Shown here: positions 15,500 to 24,274 of the stretch, in pieces
How positions within the stretch are numbered: the stretch's first letter is position 1
How the letters are laid out: each line of letters starts with the position of its first letter
NCBI GenBank assembly: GCA_030748495.1
Contig: JASMLX010000063.1
Location: 1-35,703 of the forward strand
Length of the DNA: 35,703 nt
Direction: 5' to 3'
From: Candidatus Poribacteria bacterium
GTDB taxonomy: Bacteria; Poribacteria; WGA-4E; UBA9662
Notes under the pieces: generated by a model
The model's database searches: none
Seen by the model: only the letters and a program-made list of their open reading frames with translations
What the model was told of the DNA's origin: nothing
Program-made: the position numbers and the translations under genes

Positions 15500-16836
15500 T
15501 TTTTGGCCTCTGTTTCTCTGTGTTTGGGCCAGAAACTATAAGTTAGCATAGCGCCAAAATAGAGTCGGTTAAGGGAAATGGTCTGTGGTTGATATGTTGA
15601 TACCCCCCAATAGTTAGCAACTTTCTGATAATAGGTGGCTTCTCCCCCCAATTCCAATCCGGCATAGCTTTCCAGTTTGAATTGGTGGCCGAAATAAAAT
15701 CGCCCCCCCAATTCCAATCCGGCAACTGGATTGACTGCGGAGGTTTCAGTTAAGATCGATTCATCCGTCGGCCTTCTCTGATAATCGAATTGTGTGCTGG
15801 CCAATCCGACCTGCAACCCAGTATACAGGTCAAGCTGGTTTATCCACTCTAGCAGGTTATATTGGCCCAGCAACGAAAATCGAGTCAACTGAAAGCCGAT
15901 GTTTGACTGCCCTGTTGCTGCCCCTAAAACGGTATTGAATTGCTGAACACCTTCCCAGTTGGCTGAACTGAGATCGACTCCAATCTGCCAATGATCGAAC
16001 TTCGAGAGGTAACGGACGACAAAGCCCGGCTGCGTTTTCAAGCCGATCTTGCCGAGATCGTAAGCATAGAGTTGAGGACCTAAGCTAAAGTTCATCGAAT
16101 CCAAACGCCTCTGTTGTTTTAACAGTTGATCGGTAATCTGGTCGTAGAGTAGGACGTGGATTAGCGTGTGCTGTCCCGATTGGACTTCGATCACTCTGTT
16201 ATAAGTCAGGTAACCTTTCTTCTTAATCGACAGGTTGAGTTGCTGGTTGGCAGCTATGGTTAAATCCCCGGTTGGCGTTTGCCCCAGATTACGTCCATCA
16301 ATCCAAACTTCAGCACCAACAGGATCGGAAATAATCGATAGTTTGGCATCGTAGTAGTGGACTAAGGCTTGTAAAAAGGCAGAGACTTTAGTCTCAACTT
16401 GGGACAGCAGATCTGCACCAAAAGGACCCTTCAGTTGATGGCTGAAGACAACTTGACCAGCCGAAAAATCGACCAGATCTAATTGAATGGCCAATAAATT
16501 ATCGTCGGGCGATGGATCGATAGTAGCAATCCCAATCATACCATCAAAACCCGTTGTTCGACGAACATTCAGAAGTTGTACCTTGTCCATCTGTAAGATC
16601 TGTGTAGGCAGATCAATCTGATCCGTATCATCATAGACTTTAACTTCGGATAGTTGGTGTAGCTGATTTGAAATTGAGAGTTTAAGGGCTTGATTAGTGG
16701 CTTGTAGTTTGGGTGCTTCAGCCTCAGCCTGGAGATAGATGGAAATTTGTGCTTGTCCAGTGTTGAAACTAAACCAAGCCAAAAAGGAAAAAAGGACGAT
16801 CGGCCGGATTGTCACCGGATATTTTTGGCTAAGCAT
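15496..16836 (-). CDS. Secreted PEGA-domain protein with C-terminal beta-barrel-like region
   Basis: This 446-residue protein has a signal peptide (1-29, ending GQAQ). An N-terminal domain (30-160) resembles the CsgG/TolB-N-like domains that precede PEGA modules. The PEGA domain is at about 164-230 (SDPVGAEVWIDGRNLGQTP, then a KKKGYLTYNR-like strand). The last 200 residues alternate polar and aromatic residues, as in an outer-membrane barrel, with a short basic tail. An exact duplication gives AGLELGG at 372-378 and again at 392-398. It is preceded by a TPR gene (51-nt gap) and overlaps the lipoprotein gene, suggesting an envelope assembly or surface-anchoring set. The function is inferred from architecture only. 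Confidence 0.78.
   Translation of the reverse strand: MLSQKYPVTIRPIVLFSFLAWFSFNTGQAQISIYLQAEAEAPKLQATNQALKLSISNQLHQLSEVKVYDDTDQIDLPTQILQMDKVQLLNVRRTTGFDGMIGIATIDPSPDDNLLAIQLDLVDFSAGQVVFSHQLKGPFGADLLSQVETKVSAFLQALVHYYDAKLSIISDPVGAEVWIDGRNLGQTPTGDLTIAANQQLNLSIKKKGYLTYNRVIEVQSGQHTLIHVLLYDQITDQLLKQQRRLDSMNFSLGPQLYAYDLGKIGLKTQPGFVVRYLSKFDHWQIGVDLSSANWEGVQQFNTVLGAATGQSNIGFQLTRFSLLGQYNLLEWINQLDLYTGLQVGLASTQFDYQRRPTDESILTETSAVNPVAGLELGGRFYFGHQFKLESYAGLELGGEATYYQKVANYWGVSTYQPQTISLNRLYFGAMLTYSFWPKHRETEAKK
15644..15724 (+). repeat. Short direct repeat inside the PEGA-protein gene
   Basis: An identical 21-nt unit, beginning CCCCCCAATTCCAATCC, occurs at 15644-15664 and 15704-15724. The copies are exactly 60 nt (20 codons) apart. 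It encodes the two AGLELGG strands of the C-terminal barrel-like region on the minus strand. Exact nucleotide identity suggests a recent duplication or gene-conversion patch rather than convergence. Confidence 0.8.
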
Positions 16837-16887
16837 ATTTAATCGGGCATTACAGGCTTCAGAAAAGGAAAGGTTACGATTTTTGCT

Positions 16888-18114
16888 TTATTCAACGGAC
16901 GTAGTTAGTTTTTGATACTGCCAAGAGGCCTCTTCTGCCAGTTTTTTCTCTCCAGCCTGCTGGTAAGCGGTGGCTAAGTTGCGGTAGATTCCCGGATTCT
17001 CAGGAGCGAGTTCGGTTGCCACCTTTAGCTGCTGAATTGCTTCTTGATACTGTTCCAGCATTAGGTATATGCTCCCCAAACTATTCCGGTAGGTTGCGTT
17101 ATCTGGACTCAATTGTACAATCTGTTGATAGTATCGACCCGCTCGGCGGTAATCGCCCGTATTAAAGTAGACAAACCCGAGAGCCTCATGGGCAGCAGGG
17201 TTGGTCGGTACAAGAGCGACAAACTGTTGAAGTGCTGTTATTGCCTTTTCCCACTGCTGACGTTTGGTATAGATCCGGCCCAATTGTGACCAAGCATCAA
17301 CCTGAGCTGGATATTGCTTCACCACCTGCTCCAAATGTACAACCCGTTCGTCTTCTAGATCTATCTCTTGAAACCGTTGAAGTGTCTGACGAGCTAAATC
17401 CGGTTGTCCAAGTTGACGATAAATATTACCCAGACTAAAATACGCCTTTTTATGAAACGGATCTCTACTGATTAAATCTTCAAGCTTCTGAGCAGCAGTA
17501 CTTAAATCACCCATACGAACCAGTGTTATCCCCAAAATGTAGGCCGTTTGAAGATCGGTCAGATCAGATTGATTCGCCGCGGCTAGTTCAGCCTGTGCCT
17601 TTTGAAACTGTCCATTACGAAAATAAGCAATTCCTAGCCACTTACGGAGTTGGTGGATTTTAGTGGTATCGTTAGGTGAGATTGACCTGATCTGAACTAC
17701 ACCTAATCTGGTTTGTAAGAGATTAATTGCGGCCGGGACTTGGGCAAACACCTCAATCTGCAACTCGGCTAAAGCACAGTAAGGAGCAATATAATCTGGA
17801 TCAGCTTCAATCGCTTGCTTCAGTGCGCTTTTTGCCGACAACCACTGCTCTTGCTCTTTCTGCAACATTCCAATCGAAAAGTGTGCGTTAGCCAGAGTTG
17901 AATCTTGTGCAACCGCGCGTTGAAAGGCTTTGAGGGCTTGTTGTTTCTGGTTTTTCGCTAAAAATTTTAACCCTTGCTGGTAATCGGTATTGATGACATC
18001 TTCAGCTACAGCTAAGACCAAACCTGCTAAACAAATTACCAATACCAGGGTCGCCCGAACACACAAGCGATACCGATATAACCGATATATACGCCTATAC
18101 TTCCGCTTTGTCAA
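16888..18114 (-). CDS. Tetratricopeptide-repeat protein with N-terminal membrane anchor
   Basis: The 408-residue protein starts at TTG 18114; no better ATG or GTG is available upstream of the hydrophobic segment. A very basic N-terminus (KRKYRRIYRLYRYR) precedes a membrane helix or signal (about 19-37). The rest is roughly ten TPR units, each with the G-x-x-Y/F and A-x-x-x-L-x-x-A-x-x-x-x-P pattern (for example AYFSLGNIYRQLGQPDLARQ and NSLGSIYLMLEQYQEAIQQL). TPR arrays are protein-interaction scaffolds, here probably periplasmic. It heads the TPR, PEGA protein, lipoprotein run. The first ~20 nt overlap the 3' end of a decayed gene. Confidence 0.88.
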   Translation of the reverse strand: MTKRKYRRIYRLYRYRLCVRATLVLVICLAGLVLAVAEDVINTDYQQGLKFLAKNQKQQALKAFQRAVAQDSTLANAHFSIGMLQKEQEQWLSAKSALKQAIEADPDYIAPYCALAELQIEVFAQVPAAINLLQTRLGVVQIRSISPNDTTKIHQLRKWLGIAYFRNGQFQKAQAELAAANQSDLTDLQTAYILGITLVRMGDLSTAAQKLEDLISRDPFHKKAYFSLGNIYRQLGQPDLARQTLQRFQEIDLEDERVVHLEQVVKQYPAQVDAWSQLGRIYTKRQQWEKAITALQQFVALVPTNPAAHEALGFVYFNTGDYRRAGRYYQQIVQLSPDNATYRNSLGSIYLMLEQYQEAIQQLKVATELAPENPGIYRNLATAYQQAGEKKLAEEASWQYQKLTTSVE

Positions 18115-18725
18115 ATTTCCAACCTGATCGTTTTAAATAACTGTAGGTCCGAGTGCGGTGTTTGCCTTCCTCCGGTACTGTGTTCTCCGCAGTAATGACA
18201 GTAATATCCTGATTCAGATACGCTGGGGTTGGAGTATCAAACAACATCCATCGAAACAGTGCTAAGAGCCACTCAACTCCATCAAAACCTTGCGCCCATT
18301 TACCTGATTTGGATATTTGATAATTGACAGTACTTTGATCAAAGGTTCATACATGCTGATTCCCCTTCAGCAACAGATAGGGACAGCCCACAGACATCTC
18401 TATGATTACTATTGTAAAGAATTGGCCTCCTGCCGTACAACCCTTTCTGTTTCACACCGCCAGTCGTCTATCCGAATATGGTAGTCGATCTGAGTAATAG
18501 TTCCGTGGTGAAGGTCAGCCATAGATCGGCGGATCCCCTCCTTGGCGTAAGGGAAAAATCCAGCGCAGAAGTCGAGATCGTACAACTAACGATCTTTCGA
18601 TAAAACCAATCGGCAATGACAACTGATTCGTCTCTTCAAAGCAGACCGAGTAGCTTTGGGATACCTGCCTAACCGGTTCAACAGTGTACTGTGCCTGAAG
18701 CGGAGTCAATATCTTTAACGTGACT
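18095..18725 (-). pseudogene. Decayed gene of unknown family in three frames
   Basis: The 730-nt gap between the TPR and BNR genes is not empty. On the minus strand three protein-like stretches follow each other in different frames. The first is about 18709-18515 (containing IERSLVVRSRLLRWIFPLRQ). The second is about 18545-18412 (containing ADLHHGTITQIDYHIRIDDW). The third is about 18350-18095, ending KRSGWKFDKAEV at a TAG inside the TPR start region (containing GKWAQGFDGVEWLLALFRW). Together they could be about 190 residues of one protein broken by two frameshifts. I do not recognise the family. Sequencing error is a less likely alternative because stops also interrupt the second join. Confidence 0.5.
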
Positions 18726-18741
18726 ATTATTGTCAGAAGAT

Positions 18742-18753
18742 GGCCAATTGGCC
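18742..18753. repeat. Perfect 12-bp palindrome GGCCAATTGGCC
   Basis: A self-complementary GGCCAATTGGCC lies in the gap downstream of the BNR gene stop (18847, minus strand). It could be a regulator site or a chance restriction-type palindrome. There is no T-run to support a terminator. Confidence 0.3.
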
Positions 18754-18846
18754 GGGAGCACTATGCGGTGATTAGTGCTGCTTTCGATGGAGTGGTCAAG
18801 TAACCCACTCTATTTCAAAAATAGTTGTACTAGAGTTCAAATAGTA

Positions 18847-20280
18847 TTAAGGTTGAAACGGGATAGGTTCTTCGTATTCTTGATTCATCTTGTAGGGTAG
18901 AACCCAAACCAGATCCCCGGTTTGGTCGGTGAAGTAGAAGCGGGATTCAGAAAACTGATCAGGATTTCCATCTGCCCAGAAGGCATAAAAATCGGGGTGG
19001 GCATTCACTGGACGACGAGCATAGGTATGGTTGAAATGACTCCCTCTGGTCAGTTGTTTTTCCATTTCCCAATGTTTGCCCTGGTCCCGACTAATCCAGA
19101 TGGCCATTTCGCCACCCGTTCCCCAGTATTGTGGCCCAGGTTCGGTTGGGGCAATTAGTCGCCACAGGCCGGGTGAGCCGGTATTCAACGATTTCTCTGG
19201 AGAATTGATGTATAACGATCCCATATCGTAGTTATGCGTTGAGCGGGTGACCTGGGAAAACGACCACTGGTTTCCTGTCCAGTGGGCAATGGTCCAGATT
19301 CGTGGCTCGCCAGACGGTCCCGGTTTATGATCGTTGCTAGTGACAACCAAAATCACAGGGTTTCCCTCAGCATCCAAATCGATGTCTTTCATATAGACCA
19401 GGCGGCCTTCAGCCTGGAAATCCCTCACCAGAGCAGCACAGTTCGGATCGACCATCGGCGTCTCAATTGGGTCCCCATCGGCCGTTCGCCAAGTTTGGCC
19501 CATGTCGTCTGTCTGAACAAAGTAGAGATTGGTACGGATATCAACCTTTCCGCCGGGGTGCATATTAAAAGAGGTGATGATCCGACTTCCACGTCGACGA
19601 CTAGTCTGGTAGTGACCTCCCATCCCTGCTAATTTCTGATGGGGTGTCCAATCTCGCCCATCGTGACTGGTATTCCAGTAGAGTTCTCGTACACCCGTGT
19701 ACTTGGTAAAGAGATGGACAAACCCTTCTCCTTCAATCCACCAGGGTTGGGGGTAAGTCATCTCTTCTTCACTGACCAACTCAAACTTATCGACGCTGTA
19801 GGGTTCCAGGCTCCGATACTTGAAGCCAGGGCGACGACGACCCCGTCCGCTGACAAACACCCATACATGTCCTGTCTCATCCAGCGCGATACTTGGATTA
19901 TCGTGAGGGTCATCAACATTTTTCTTGTCGTGCACAATCGTCGGTCGAGGTACCAGGTGGTGTGAGTGATCGTAGTAGGAGGCCATCGCTAGTAGATGTC
20001 TCTGTCCCTCTTTGGCCCCGCCATAAACAAAAAAGGTTTTCCCGACCTCAGGTGCGTAGGTCGCCATCGGCACATGTTTGGCGGTATAGGTTCCCAGTCC
20101 CCCCGAGTATTTGTCGCCCTCTTCGGAGAATTGGTTCAGAGTAAACCAGATTCCCTGGTAGCCATCAGCTTTGTTAGAAGTATTCAATGGAACTGTGCTC
20201 CTTTCAGCCCATAAGGCCAAACAGAAAAATACAGAAGCGGCAAAGATAAAGCTGTTTCGACTCAGCGTGTGGAAGAACAC
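18847..20280 (-). CDS. Secreted BNR_4-type beta-propeller protein (sialidase/polysaccharide-lyase-like)
   Basis: The 477-residue protein begins at GTG 20280 (AAGG 4 nt upstream) with a signal peptide (1-25, ending LALWA). The body has BNR/Asp-box-like units (DGRDWTP, DDMGQTWRT, DQGKHWEME) and the block DDPHDNPSIALDETGHVWVF, characteristic of the BNR_4 family. Candidate active-site residues are His126 in DPHDNPSI and His223/Tyr224 (GGHYQTSRR). BNR_4 propellers include ulvan lyases (PL24/PL25) and GH145-type enzymes as well as uncharacterised proteins, so a polysaccharide-cleaving role is plausible but not proven. Nearby Gfo/Idh/MocA, hydrolase and LamG genes support carbohydrate handling. Confidence 0.82.
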   Translation of the reverse strand: MFFHTLSRNSFIFAASVFFCLALWAERSTVPLNTSNKADGYQGIWFTLNQFSEEGDKYSGGLGTYTAKHVPMATYAPEVGKTFFVYGGAKEGQRHLLAMASYYDHSHHLVPRPTIVHDKKNVDDPHDNPSIALDETGHVWVFVSGRGRRRPGFKYRSLEPYSVDKFELVSEEEMTYPQPWWIEGEGFVHLFTKYTGVRELYWNTSHDGRDWTPHQKLAGMGGHYQTSRRRGSRIITSFNMHPGGKVDIRTNLYFVQTDDMGQTWRTADGDPIETPMVDPNCAALVRDFQAEGRLVYMKDIDLDAEGNPVILVVTSNDHKPGPSGEPRIWTIAHWTGNQWSFSQVTRSTHNYDMGSLYINSPEKSLNTGSPGLWRLIAPTEPGPQYWGTGGEMAIWISRDQGKHWEMEKQLTRGSHFNHTYARRPVNAHPDFYAFWADGNPDQFSESRFYFTDQTGDLVWVLPYKMNQEYEEPIPFQP

Positions 20281-20314
20281 AATGCCTTAAATCCGGGTCA
20301 AATCCACAACACGA

Positions 20315-20506
20315 TCAGAGGAAGTAGTCTTTTGACCACTCCTCCGCAAATAACCGATTGGTAAGATATCCGCGAAAGTATCCGCTCATATTTTCGCTTT
20401 TTCGGAAGTGTTCATACCGACCGGACTGAAACGCGAAAGGGTAATGGATTCGGACAACAGTTGTGGTTCCATCGCATTTACCCCACAGACTCCTGGCAGG
20501 AAATTC
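20315..20506 (-). pseudogene. Gene relic in frame behind the Gfo/Idh/MocA stop codon
   Basis: Directly after the TAA of the dehydrogenase, the same frame continues open for about 63 codons to a TGA at 20317-20315. It reads like protein, with segments such as VVRIHYPFAFQSGRYEHFRK and SGYFRGYLTNRLFAEEW. No start codon fits except an internal Met. It is probably the 3' remnant of another gene whose 5' part was deleted when the dehydrogenase moved in. The family is not recognised. Confidence 0.4.
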
Positions 20507-21508
20507 TTAGATCCAACCCGCCTCGATCATCAACGTCAGTGGTGACTCCGGTTCCTCCAGCGGCAGGTAGATCCTCCGCCGCTGGCGGGAAGATTCATAG
20601 ATCGCCATCAGTAACTCCAATGTAGCTAACCCTTGTTGACCGTCGGATCGATGCGGACGGTCAACATCAATGGAGGCGACCATATCCTGTACCGGACTGA
20701 TTTCAGCCGGCAGATCCGGCGTGACCCAATCCCCTTTGGTCTCACTCGTCCGTAACCGGATAGCCGGGCCACCGGGGACAGCTAACTCTATCACGCCATC
20801 GGTACCATAACAGTAGATGTGATGGTAGCCGGGCGCAGAATCGTCACCCGTTTCGATCAGGCCGCGAATATTATTTTCAAACTTAAAATATCCCAGGCTA
20901 AAACTCTCCGAATAGAGATCGTATTTCATTTCTGATCCGGCCCGGTCAATCTGACCCATCACCCACTCAACCGGCAGATCACCCAATATGTATCGCATTA
21001 GATCCACGGTGTGGGTAGCGTTATCTTTCAGGTCTCCTCCACCGCAAACGGCGTGTACCCGAAATACCTCCCCGATTTTACCCTCTTTTATCAACTGTTT
21101 GGCCACCACGTAAGGCGCGTTGAACCGAAGTTGATGATCGATGGCCAGCTTAACGTCATGCTGTTGGCAAGATTCGACCATTTCTCGCGCTTGTCCCAGG
21201 TTCTCAGCCATCGGCTTTTCCGACAAAATCGCTTTGATACCGTGTTTGGCTGATTCGATAACCAGTGGTGCATGAAACTTAGGGCGTGTGCAAACACTGA
21301 CAATATCCAAGTCTGCTGTCTCCAGCATTTCAATATAGTTAGTATAAGTCTGCTCGATATTGTACTGCTCACCATAGGCTTTAAGTCGATCCTCATCGAT
21401 ATCCGAAATGGCAATTACCTCCGTTCTCGGTTCCGCCAGATACCAAGTGGTGTGCATGTGAGAAATCCCGCCGCATCCAATAATTCCCACTTTATAAACG
21501 ATTTCCAT
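20507..21508 (-). CDS. Gfo/Idh/MocA-family oxidoreductase
   Basis: This second 333-residue dehydrogenase of the family is only distantly related to the one at 10335-11336. It has the Rossmann glycine motif GIIGCGGISHMH (residues 8-19), catalytic Lys98 in SEKPMA, and the C-terminal active-site cluster GGDLKDNATHTVDL with Asp162, His166 and Asp169, all intact. It is expected to act on a sugar or inositol-like substrate with bound NAD(P). ATG 21508 has a weak AAAGGA upstream. It is divergent from the alpha/beta hydrolase and lies upstream of the BNR_4 gene, compatible with processing a sugar released by that neighbourhood. Confidence 0.92.
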   Translation of the reverse strand: MEIVYKVGIIGCGGISHMHTTWYLAEPRTEVIAISDIDEDRLKAYGEQYNIEQTYTNYIEMLETADLDIVSVCTRPKFHAPLVIESAKHGIKAILSEKPMAENLGQAREMVESCQQHDVKLAIDHQLRFNAPYVVAKQLIKEGKIGEVFRVHAVCGGGDLKDNATHTVDLMRYILGDLPVEWVMGQIDRAGSEMKYDLYSESFSLGYFKFENNIRGLIETGDDSAPGYHHIYCYGTDGVIELAVPGGPAIRLRTSETKGDWVTPDLPAEISPVQDMVASIDVDRPHRSDGQQGLATLELLMAIYESSRQRRRIYLPLEEPESPLTLMIEAGWI

Positions 21509-21615
21509 CAGTTATCATTCCTTTGCCGAAATTTTTGCTGTTGTCTATACCATCATAGCATAACATGCCTGAAACGACTACCATTTTCGCCGTATTTTTT
21601 CAAACCACTTTGCGA

Positions 21616-21644
21616 TTGACTACCAGCAGCCAATCGGGTATAAG
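21616..21644 (+). promoter_or_regulatory. Probable promoter of the alpha/beta-hydrolase gene
   Basis: TTGACT (21616-21621) and TATAAG (21639-21644) are spaced by 17 nt in the 204-nt gap between divergent genes. The predicted start of transcription is about 60 nt before the GTG start codon at 21713. Confidence 0.5.
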
Positions 21645-21712
21645 TCAATGTATTCCAACTTTAATCAACGTGACCATACATACAATAAATTCCTAGTCAG
21701 GGAGTAGTATCG

Positions 21713-23374
21713 GTGAAATCTATTATCAAACCTAAAGGACAACTTCAGTATTTCAAGTCTAAAGTCGATCACAAGCTATACCCGTATGCGATTTGCCTAA
21801 CGGATACTAGCGACGATCCGGTCGAGAAACCGCTAATTGTCGAAGTTAGTCCCGGCGGTTGGGGAAATTTGCCTGCGGCTATATCCAGAACTGAGACCAT
21901 GGCAACCATGGCCATGGAAGCGGGTATGTCGTGTATCGTCCTGCGGCCAACCGGTAGAGGAAACGGTTCTCTCTATCAAAACTATGGTGAAGTTGATGTA
22001 CTGGAGGCCATCGATCATGTCATCCAAAACTATGCGATTGACCAGAATCGTGTTACCATTACGGGGGCGTCAATGGGTGGAGCCGCTACCTGGTATCTCA
22101 TCACCCACTATCCTGACCTCTTTGCGGCGGCGGCACCGTTCTGTGGCTACTGCGACTATCAACTATGGGAAAAACCCGGCGGCTTAACCTTCCATATGCA
22201 CCCTTGGGAGGAACCATCCTGGCAATCGAGATCTGCAGTCAGGATCATCGAGAATCTACAACATACGCCCATCTGGATAGTGCACGGAGAGTGGGACCGA
22301 GCCGTCGGTGGCGGCGTACCTGTTGCCCATTCTCGACAGATGACAGAAAAATTAGCCAGCCTTGGCTATCCTTACCGCTACACTGAAGTTCCTGGTACAG
22401 GACACGGTTGTCAAACCGGCGAAATATGGAAACAGACCATAATCTGGTTGCTTCAGCAGAGAAAAGAACGTCATCCCAAACAGGTGTCTTTGGCAACCTA
22501 CAGTTTGCGACATAACAGATCCCACTGGGTCCGAATCGACCAACTGGAGATTTATGGCCAACGCAGCCTGGTAGAAGCCGAACTGAAAGACAATCTGTTG
22601 CGGGTACAAACTAGGAATGTTCAAACGCTTTCCTTGGGGCCCATTAGCAACCACGGACCTGCGGCATTGATGATAGATGATCAGCAAGTAGGAACAGTCA
22701 ATTCAGGCGTAGAAAAGCAATTTCAGCGAGGTGTAACAGGAGAGTGGACAGAAGATGGTTTTGATCTATCCGGTCAAAAGAAGCCTCAGAATGCGGGCCC
22801 GATTGGAGATCTGTTTTTTGAGCAGTTATTACTGGTACCGGGGACTACCGGCTCGGCAGAAGAGACGTTTTTCAACAACTGGATGGCTGACAATACGGCC
22901 TCTTACTTTCGCTCTTGGAACGGTGGGGTTCACCGGGGCGGAATTGTCGGCGACAACGCCATCGACCTGACAGTCGTACCAGACTCCGATTTAAGTGAGA
23001 AGGGAGAATTATCCTCCCACTTGGCCGAGGCTAACCTTCTGCTATTGGGTACTTATCGGTCCAATGCGGTTTTAGCCCAATTTGAGGGACGATTACCGCT
23101 GATTTTTTCAGCCCGGGGGATCCAACTCGGCAGCCAGGAGTACAGTGGAGATAATGTGGCAGTTCTGGCAATTTTTCCTCATCCGAACCATCCTTATCGC
23201 TATGTCGCTGTTCACGGCGGAGTTCGTCCCGATGCCACCACCTGGGGTAGTCATCTCCACCTTCAGTTACTTCCCGACTACATCGTCTATTGCGAAGGCG
23301 AAGTGCTGGACTGGGGATTCTGGTCCAACCAGTGGGAGATCCAGCTACCCGAATCTCACCACTATTCTCAATAG
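21713..23374 (+). CDS. Alpha/beta hydrolase (prolyl-oligopeptidase/esterase type) with long C-terminal extension
   Basis: The 553-residue protein starts at GTG 21713, with GGGAG 8 nt upstream. Residues 20-250 are a serine-hydrolase domain: nucleophile Ser120 in TGASMGG, Asp195 in HGEWDRAV, His231 in PGTGHGCQ. This resembles the S9/PHB-depolymerase-like esterases of planctomycetes and poribacteria. Residues 255-553 form an extra domain starting with RSHWVRIDQLEIYG, a strand typical of sequences following this hydrolase type. No signal peptide is seen, so it is probably cytoplasmic. The substrate could be an ester-decorated sugar or a small peptide. It converges with a LamG gene across a stem-loop. 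Confidence 0.85.
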   Translation: MKSIIKPKGQLQYFKSKVDHKLYPYAICLTDTSDDPVEKPLIVEVSPGGWGNLPAAISRTETMATMAMEAGMSCIVLRPTGRGNGSLYQNYGEVDVLEAIDHVIQNYAIDQNRVTITGASMGGAATWYLITHYPDLFAAAAPFCGYCDYQLWEKPGGLTFHMHPWEEPSWQSRSAVRIIENLQHTPIWIVHGEWDRAVGGGVPVAHSRQMTEKLASLGYPYRYTEVPGTGHGCQTGEIWKQTIIWLLQQRKERHPKQVSLATYSLRHNRSHWVRIDQLEIYGQRSLVEAELKDNLLRVQTRNVQTLSLGPISNHGPAALMIDDQQVGTVNSGVEKQFQRGVTGEWTEDGFDLSGQKKPQNAGPIGDLFFEQLLLVPGTTGSAEETFFNNWMADNTASYFRSWNGGVHRGGIVGDNAIDLTVVPDSDLSEKGELSSHLAEANLLLLGTYRSNAVLAQFEGRLPLIFSARGIQLGSQEYSGDNVAVLAIFPHPNHPYRYVAVHGGVRPDATTWGSHLHLQLLPDYIVYCEGEVLDWGFWSNQWEIQLPESHHYSQ

Positions 23375-23385
23375 ATACAGTACTA

Positions 23386-23420
23386 GATGAAATACACCAT
23401 TCCCCAATGGGCTTTTCATC
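23386..23420. terminator. Stem-loop between convergent genes (bidirectional terminator candidate)
   Basis: The 52-nt gap between the hydrolase stop and the LamG stop holds nested inverted repeats. Outer arms are GATGAAA (23386-23392) and TTTCATC (23414-23420). Inner arms are CCATT (23397-23401) and AATGG (23406-23410) with a CCCC loop. There is no long T-run, so terminator strength is uncertain, but the position is ideal for ending both transcripts. Confidence 0.5.
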
Positions 23421-23426
23421 CACAGT

Positions 23427-24215
23427 TCAATCGCTTAGACGTACGGTTTTTAGATCTCCCCACTTCACCGTCATTTTGCGGAGGGGCGAGACAGCAGAGG
23501 CCTTTTCGAGTCCATTACGCATAATATTATTGATATCGCCAGCCTCGAGCGGGGTGTTAAAAACACCAACATCGTCCAGTACACCTCTGAAGTCCCAATT
23601 GGGAGCCTTCCAGGTGGCCAACCAGATTGAACCTTGATGCGCTGCCGGCGTCGCCGCATGTGGTTTGGCATCGGCCTTTCCCACCACTTTATCTCCGACC
23701 ATTTCCCCATCAACATAGAGTTGCAACTTGTTGCCATCGTAAGTTGTGGCAACAAAGCTCCACTTACCCTGTTTCCATGTACCACCACGGATGTGGGTTG
23801 CTGCCTGGTCAGCATTGACCGCTATGCTGGCATAAAAATCGGTAGGCCCAATCTGGATAGTCGGATTATGCCAATCCCGCTCAATGACACGGGTGTTGAC
23901 GTTGGGCGGTGGTTCAGTCGGTTTAATCCAGAGAAGATATGTGAACCCATTTTGATAGTCATCTGTTGTCTTACTGGCGGGAATTTCTACGTGGCTTTTG
24001 CCGTCGAAGGATAACCCCTTACCCAGTTTTCCGTTCGTCCACTTCGCACCAACGATTTTCCCGTTATTCCCGTTTCTCGAACTGTCTGTGACACTCTTGC
24101 CTTGTCCTTCGTCCATCAGCCAAATCCCAACAATTGATTCGGGGTTAATTTCAGTATGACCCACGTTCAGTGCTAGTAGCACAACAAGTGTTATCATAGC
24201 CCATCGTCTGCACAT
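23427..24215 (-). CDS. Secreted LamG-domain (concanavalin A-like) protein
   Basis: This 262-residue protein has a signal peptide (1-21, ending NVGHT) and one LamG/laminin_G_3 jelly-roll (about 28-235). Hallmarks are GIWLMDEGQGKSVTDSS at the start, GLSFDGKSHVEI, TYLLWIKP, the W-SFVATTYDGNKLQLYVDG strand pair and the LDDVGVFNTPLEAGDI end. Such domains bind glycans or act as adhesion modules. The last 14 residues (KMTVKWGDLKTVRL) match the tail of the second LamG protein at 24469. ATG 24215 has AAGGAG 10 nt upstream. It probably works outside the cell with the BNR_4 and hydrolase genes, though this is inference. Confidence 0.86.
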   Translation of the reverse strand: MCRRWAMITLVVLLALNVGHTEINPESIVGIWLMDEGQGKSVTDSSRNGNNGKIVGAKWTNGKLGKGLSFDGKSHVEIPASKTTDDYQNGFTYLLWIKPTEPPPNVNTRVIERDWHNPTIQIGPTDFYASIAVNADQAATHIRGGTWKQGKWSFVATTYDGNKLQLYVDGEMVGDKVVGKADAKPHAATPAAHQGSIWLATWKAPNWDFRGVLDDVGVFNTPLEAGDINNIMRNGLEKASAVSPLRKMTVKWGDLKTVRLSD

Positions 24216-24274
24216 TTTCCTATTCTCCTTATTGTAATAAGTCTAGCCGTGTCTCAGGTGTTGGCTGTCCCGTT

